DNA of 14,028 nt, taken from contig JBBRTW010000161.1 in NCBI GenBank assembly GCA_038244055.1, positions 1-14,028 of the forward strand, written 5' to 3'. The DNA comes from DASPKW01 sp038244055. Its GTDB lineage: Bacteria > Planctomycetota > Phycisphaerae > Tepidisphaerales > Tepidisphaeraceae. Shown here piece by piece: positions 12,365 to 14,028 of this stretch. A program made the position numbers and the translations under genes. Within the stretch, counting starts at the first letter, position 1, and the number at the start of each line of letters is the position of its first letter. Below the pieces are notes generated by a model. It was given only the letters and a program-made list of their open reading frames with translations, did no database searches and had not been told where the DNA came from.

Positions 12365-13912
12365 CTATTTCGCGGGTTTGGCGGATTCGGCGCAGGTGAT
12401 GCAATATCGCTCGGCGAAGAAAATCGCATCGGCCGAAATCGACGGCGCGGTGCGCATCGCGGCGGCCGGCTGGGGGGTCTGGATGCCGACATTCCCGCTG
12501 GCGACGTAGGAGATGGGCGCATCCCAGTGGCCCCCATCGCGCTGGCGGCTCTCGACTTCGATGAGGTGGTGGGTCGATGATTTCAGGTCCATCGCGTGGG
12601 TCCCGCGGAAGCGCTGCCGCATGAAGAGAATGTCGCCGCCGATGGAGAAGGCGAAGGCGTTGTCGGTCTCCGCGCCCTGGTTGGTCATCCGGCCGTTGTC
12701 GATGGGAATGCGATCGCCGGTGAGCGGATCGACGGCCGAGATATCGAGCGTGAAGCGCGTCCCGAAGGAAGCATCCTTGCGCGTGAAGGTCGGGAATTTC
12801 GTGCGGAACCAGAGCAGGACGCGGTTCTGATTATCGACCACCGGCGGATCGGCGGGAATGCCGCAGCCCTCGCTCGGGCCGTTGGGGATGATGAAAGACT
12901 CGGCCAGCGTAGCGCTCTCGAGGACGTGGATATGCTTCATATCCGGCGAGGCCCATTTCCAGGCGCCTTTGTTGTCGTCGCCCGCCAGCCAGCGCCGGAT
13001 GTTCTTGTTTTCCTCGGCCGGGCTGCTCCCCGATTGAAGCACATCATCGAAGACATGCTCCGATCCGGCGCAGACGACGCCGACAACCTGCACGTAGATT
13101 TTTCCCTCGTGAATCATCGGCCAGAGAAGGCGAAACCCCTGGCTGACGAGAGTCGCCTTGGCGCGGATGGAGCCATCGCGGGCATTGAGGGCATAGAAAC
13201 GTTTGTCTTCAGCGCCGAGATCGCAGCCCGATGCATCGGCCGCGATTCCGCCGACGCAGGGCGCGGGCAGGCGGATTTTCCAATTGACCTTTCCGGTGGG
13301 GGCATCGATGGAGTAGACCTCGCCGGCGTGGTTGCCGACGTAAAGAGTCTGGTCGACCAGCGCGGGCGAGCCGGTGATAGCGCGATGGGTATCGATGGCC
13401 CACGCCTCTTTACCATCGCCGGTTTTCAGCGCCGTCACTCGGCCGGTGATCGATGCGGCGATGAGCAGATCGGCGGCGATGACGGGTGAATTGAGCGAGC
13501 CGCCGGGATTTGCGCCGATCCATTTCGTAGCGCCGTCCTTGATGTCGATGGCGTAAGCGCGGCCTTCCTGATCGAGGGCATAGAGGATGCCCGCGGAATG
13601 CACCGGCTGCATCCCCTCGGCGAAGGTCATGGGGACGGACTTGGGCATGGGGAAGGAGTAGTTATCCCGGCCGGTGAGATCATCGGGCCAATTCGCGGCA
13701 ATCGCAGGCGCGACGCCCGCGCCAGAAGCGGCTTTGTTTCGAAGCGTGGATTCCGGGCCGCACCAGATCCAGCGGGCGCGGTAAGGGCCCGCGGGAGCCG
13801 CGGCTGCCCGCCCATGCCGCTGCGCATTCTGCTGAAACTGGGGCCAGTCGTCGGCGCGCGCGAAGAGAGGGAGGAGAGTAACGAGGATCGAAAAAGTGGA
13901 ATGTGCGAACAT
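12365..13912 (-). CDS. Secreted PQQ-like beta-propeller repeat protein
   Basis: This is a 515-residue protein. The ATG at 13912 is supported by GGAG (plus 13917-13920) and by the signal peptide that starts there (MFAHSTFSILVTLLPLFARA, cut before DDWPQF). The mature N-terminus DDWPQFQQNAQRHG is the usual entry to planctomycete PQQ-like propellers. Blade repeats follow, such as GILYALDQEGRAYAIDIKDG, RVTALKTGDGKEAWAIDT, TLYVGNHAGEVYSIDAPTGK and RFYALNARDGSIRAKATL. An inserted segment with AGDDNKGAWKWASPDMKH and two or three more blades complete the protein. It is likely periplasmic and may scaffold or sense a ligand. No quinoprotein dehydrogenase active-site motif stands out, so cofactor binding is doubtful. 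The gene following 16 bp later is probably co-transcribed. Confidence 0.85.
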   Translation of the reverse strand: MFAHSTFSILVTLLPLFARADDWPQFQQNAQRHGRAAAAPAGPYRARWIWCGPESTLRNKAASGAGVAPAIAANWPDDLTGRDNYSFPMPKSVPMTFAEGMQPVHSAGILYALDQEGRAYAIDIKDGATKWIGANPGGSLNSPVIAADLLIAASITGRVTALKTGDGKEAWAIDTHRAITGSPALVDQTLYVGNHAGEVYSIDAPTGKVNWKIRLPAPCVGGIAADASGCDLGAEDKRFYALNARDGSIRAKATLVSQGFRLLWPMIHEGKIYVQVVGVVCAGSEHVFDDVLQSGSSPAEENKNIRRWLAGDDNKGAWKWASPDMKHIHVLESATLAESFIIPNGPSEGCGIPADPPVVDNQNRVLLWFRTKFPTFTRKDASFGTRFTLDISAVDPLTGDRIPIDNGRMTNQGAETDNAFAFSIGGDILFMRQRFRGTHAMDLKSSTHHLIEVESRQRDGGHWDAPISYVASGNVGIQTPQPAAAMRTAPSISADAIFFAERYCITCAESAKPAK

Positions 13913-13920
13913 GAAACTCC

Positions 13921-14016
13921 GTAGCTCGACATTTGTGTAGCTCGACATTTGTGTAGCTCGACATGTGTGTAGCTCGACATTTGTGTAGCTCGACATTTGT
14001 TTAGCTCGACATTCCG
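13921..14016. repeat. Six tandem copies of a 16-bp repeat upstream of the propeller gene
   Basis: GTAGCTCGACATTTGT repeats at 13921, 13937, 13953 (one change, ACATGTGT), 13969, 13985 and 14001 (diverged: starts TTAG, ends CCG). There is no spacer between copies. The first copy abuts the ribosome binding site of the propeller gene, so the array forms the 5' leader or promoter region. Each unit carries the near-palindrome TAGCTCGA, which could be a protein-binding site. Confidence 0.9.
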
Positions 14017-14028
14017 CTTTCGAGTTCT

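Noticed and set aside
12349..12537. N-terminal extension of the secreted protein up to 12537
   Set aside because: It would overlap the 3' end of the propeller gene in another frame and reads as Pro/Arg-rich shadow sequence; the AGGAG-supported ATG at 12348 is better.
13921..14016. CRISPR array
   Set aside because: The 16-bp units are directly contiguous with no spacers, and no cas genes are nearby.

Overview
The window reads as a high-GC planctomycete chromosome, probably Phycisphaerae-like. The signs are several PEP-CTERM sorting signals, a dockerin-type protein with autotransporter-like beta repeats, zinc ribbons of the type planctomycetes attach to many proteins, a secreted PQQ-like propeller, and a planctomycete-style tyrosine recombinase. 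The phylum call is inference from gene content; the window has no rRNA or marker gene.

Layout. Positions 1-1916 (+) hold the 3' part of a secreted beta-strand-repeat/dockerin/PEP-CTERM protein. It converges on a second PEP-CTERM protein (1998-3047, -). Positions 3213-4913 (-) are a scar of three abutting gene remnants: the 3' end of a third PEP-CTERM gene, an internal piece of a family A DNA polymerase (O-helix region), and a tyrosine integrase missing its C-terminal catalytic residues. The integrase lies just downstream of a tRNA-Val(GAC) gene (5020-5093, -), the usual arrangement for an element integrated at a tRNA 3' end. A 497-bp spacer with heptamer tandem arrays follows. Then comes a Wzc-like chain-length regulator/BY-kinase (5591-7828, +), which fits the known association of PEP-CTERM systems with exopolysaccharide. 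A BrnT/BrnA-like toxin-antitoxin pair (8464-7872, -) comes next.

The most notable part is a two-gene unit on the minus strand at 10691-8522. The first gene encodes an FHA domain, a zinc ribbon, a prokaryotic RING-type treble clef and C-terminal membrane helices. Four bases later, the second encodes a zinc ribbon plus an E2 ubiquitin-conjugating-enzyme fold with the HPN motif and a Cys at the catalytic position. Together they look like a bacterial E2/E3-like conjugation pair at the membrane, probably linked to phosphothreonine signalling. No E1 or ubiquitin-like modifier lies in the window. RING and E2-like proteins in bacteria, planctomycetes included, have been described by comparative genomics, but this arrangement appears functionally uncharacterised.

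The right end (13912-11026, -) is a secreted PQQ-like beta-propeller gene followed after 16 bp by a secreted protein of unknown family. A 114-bp MITE-like inverted repeat appears inserted in frame within the signal-peptide region of the second gene. Six copies of a 16-bp tandem repeat lie directly before the propeller gene's ribosome binding site. Three sequence-unrelated arrays with a strict 7-bp period (5147-5295, 9036-9070, 10765-10792) recur across the window, one of them inside the E2 gene.
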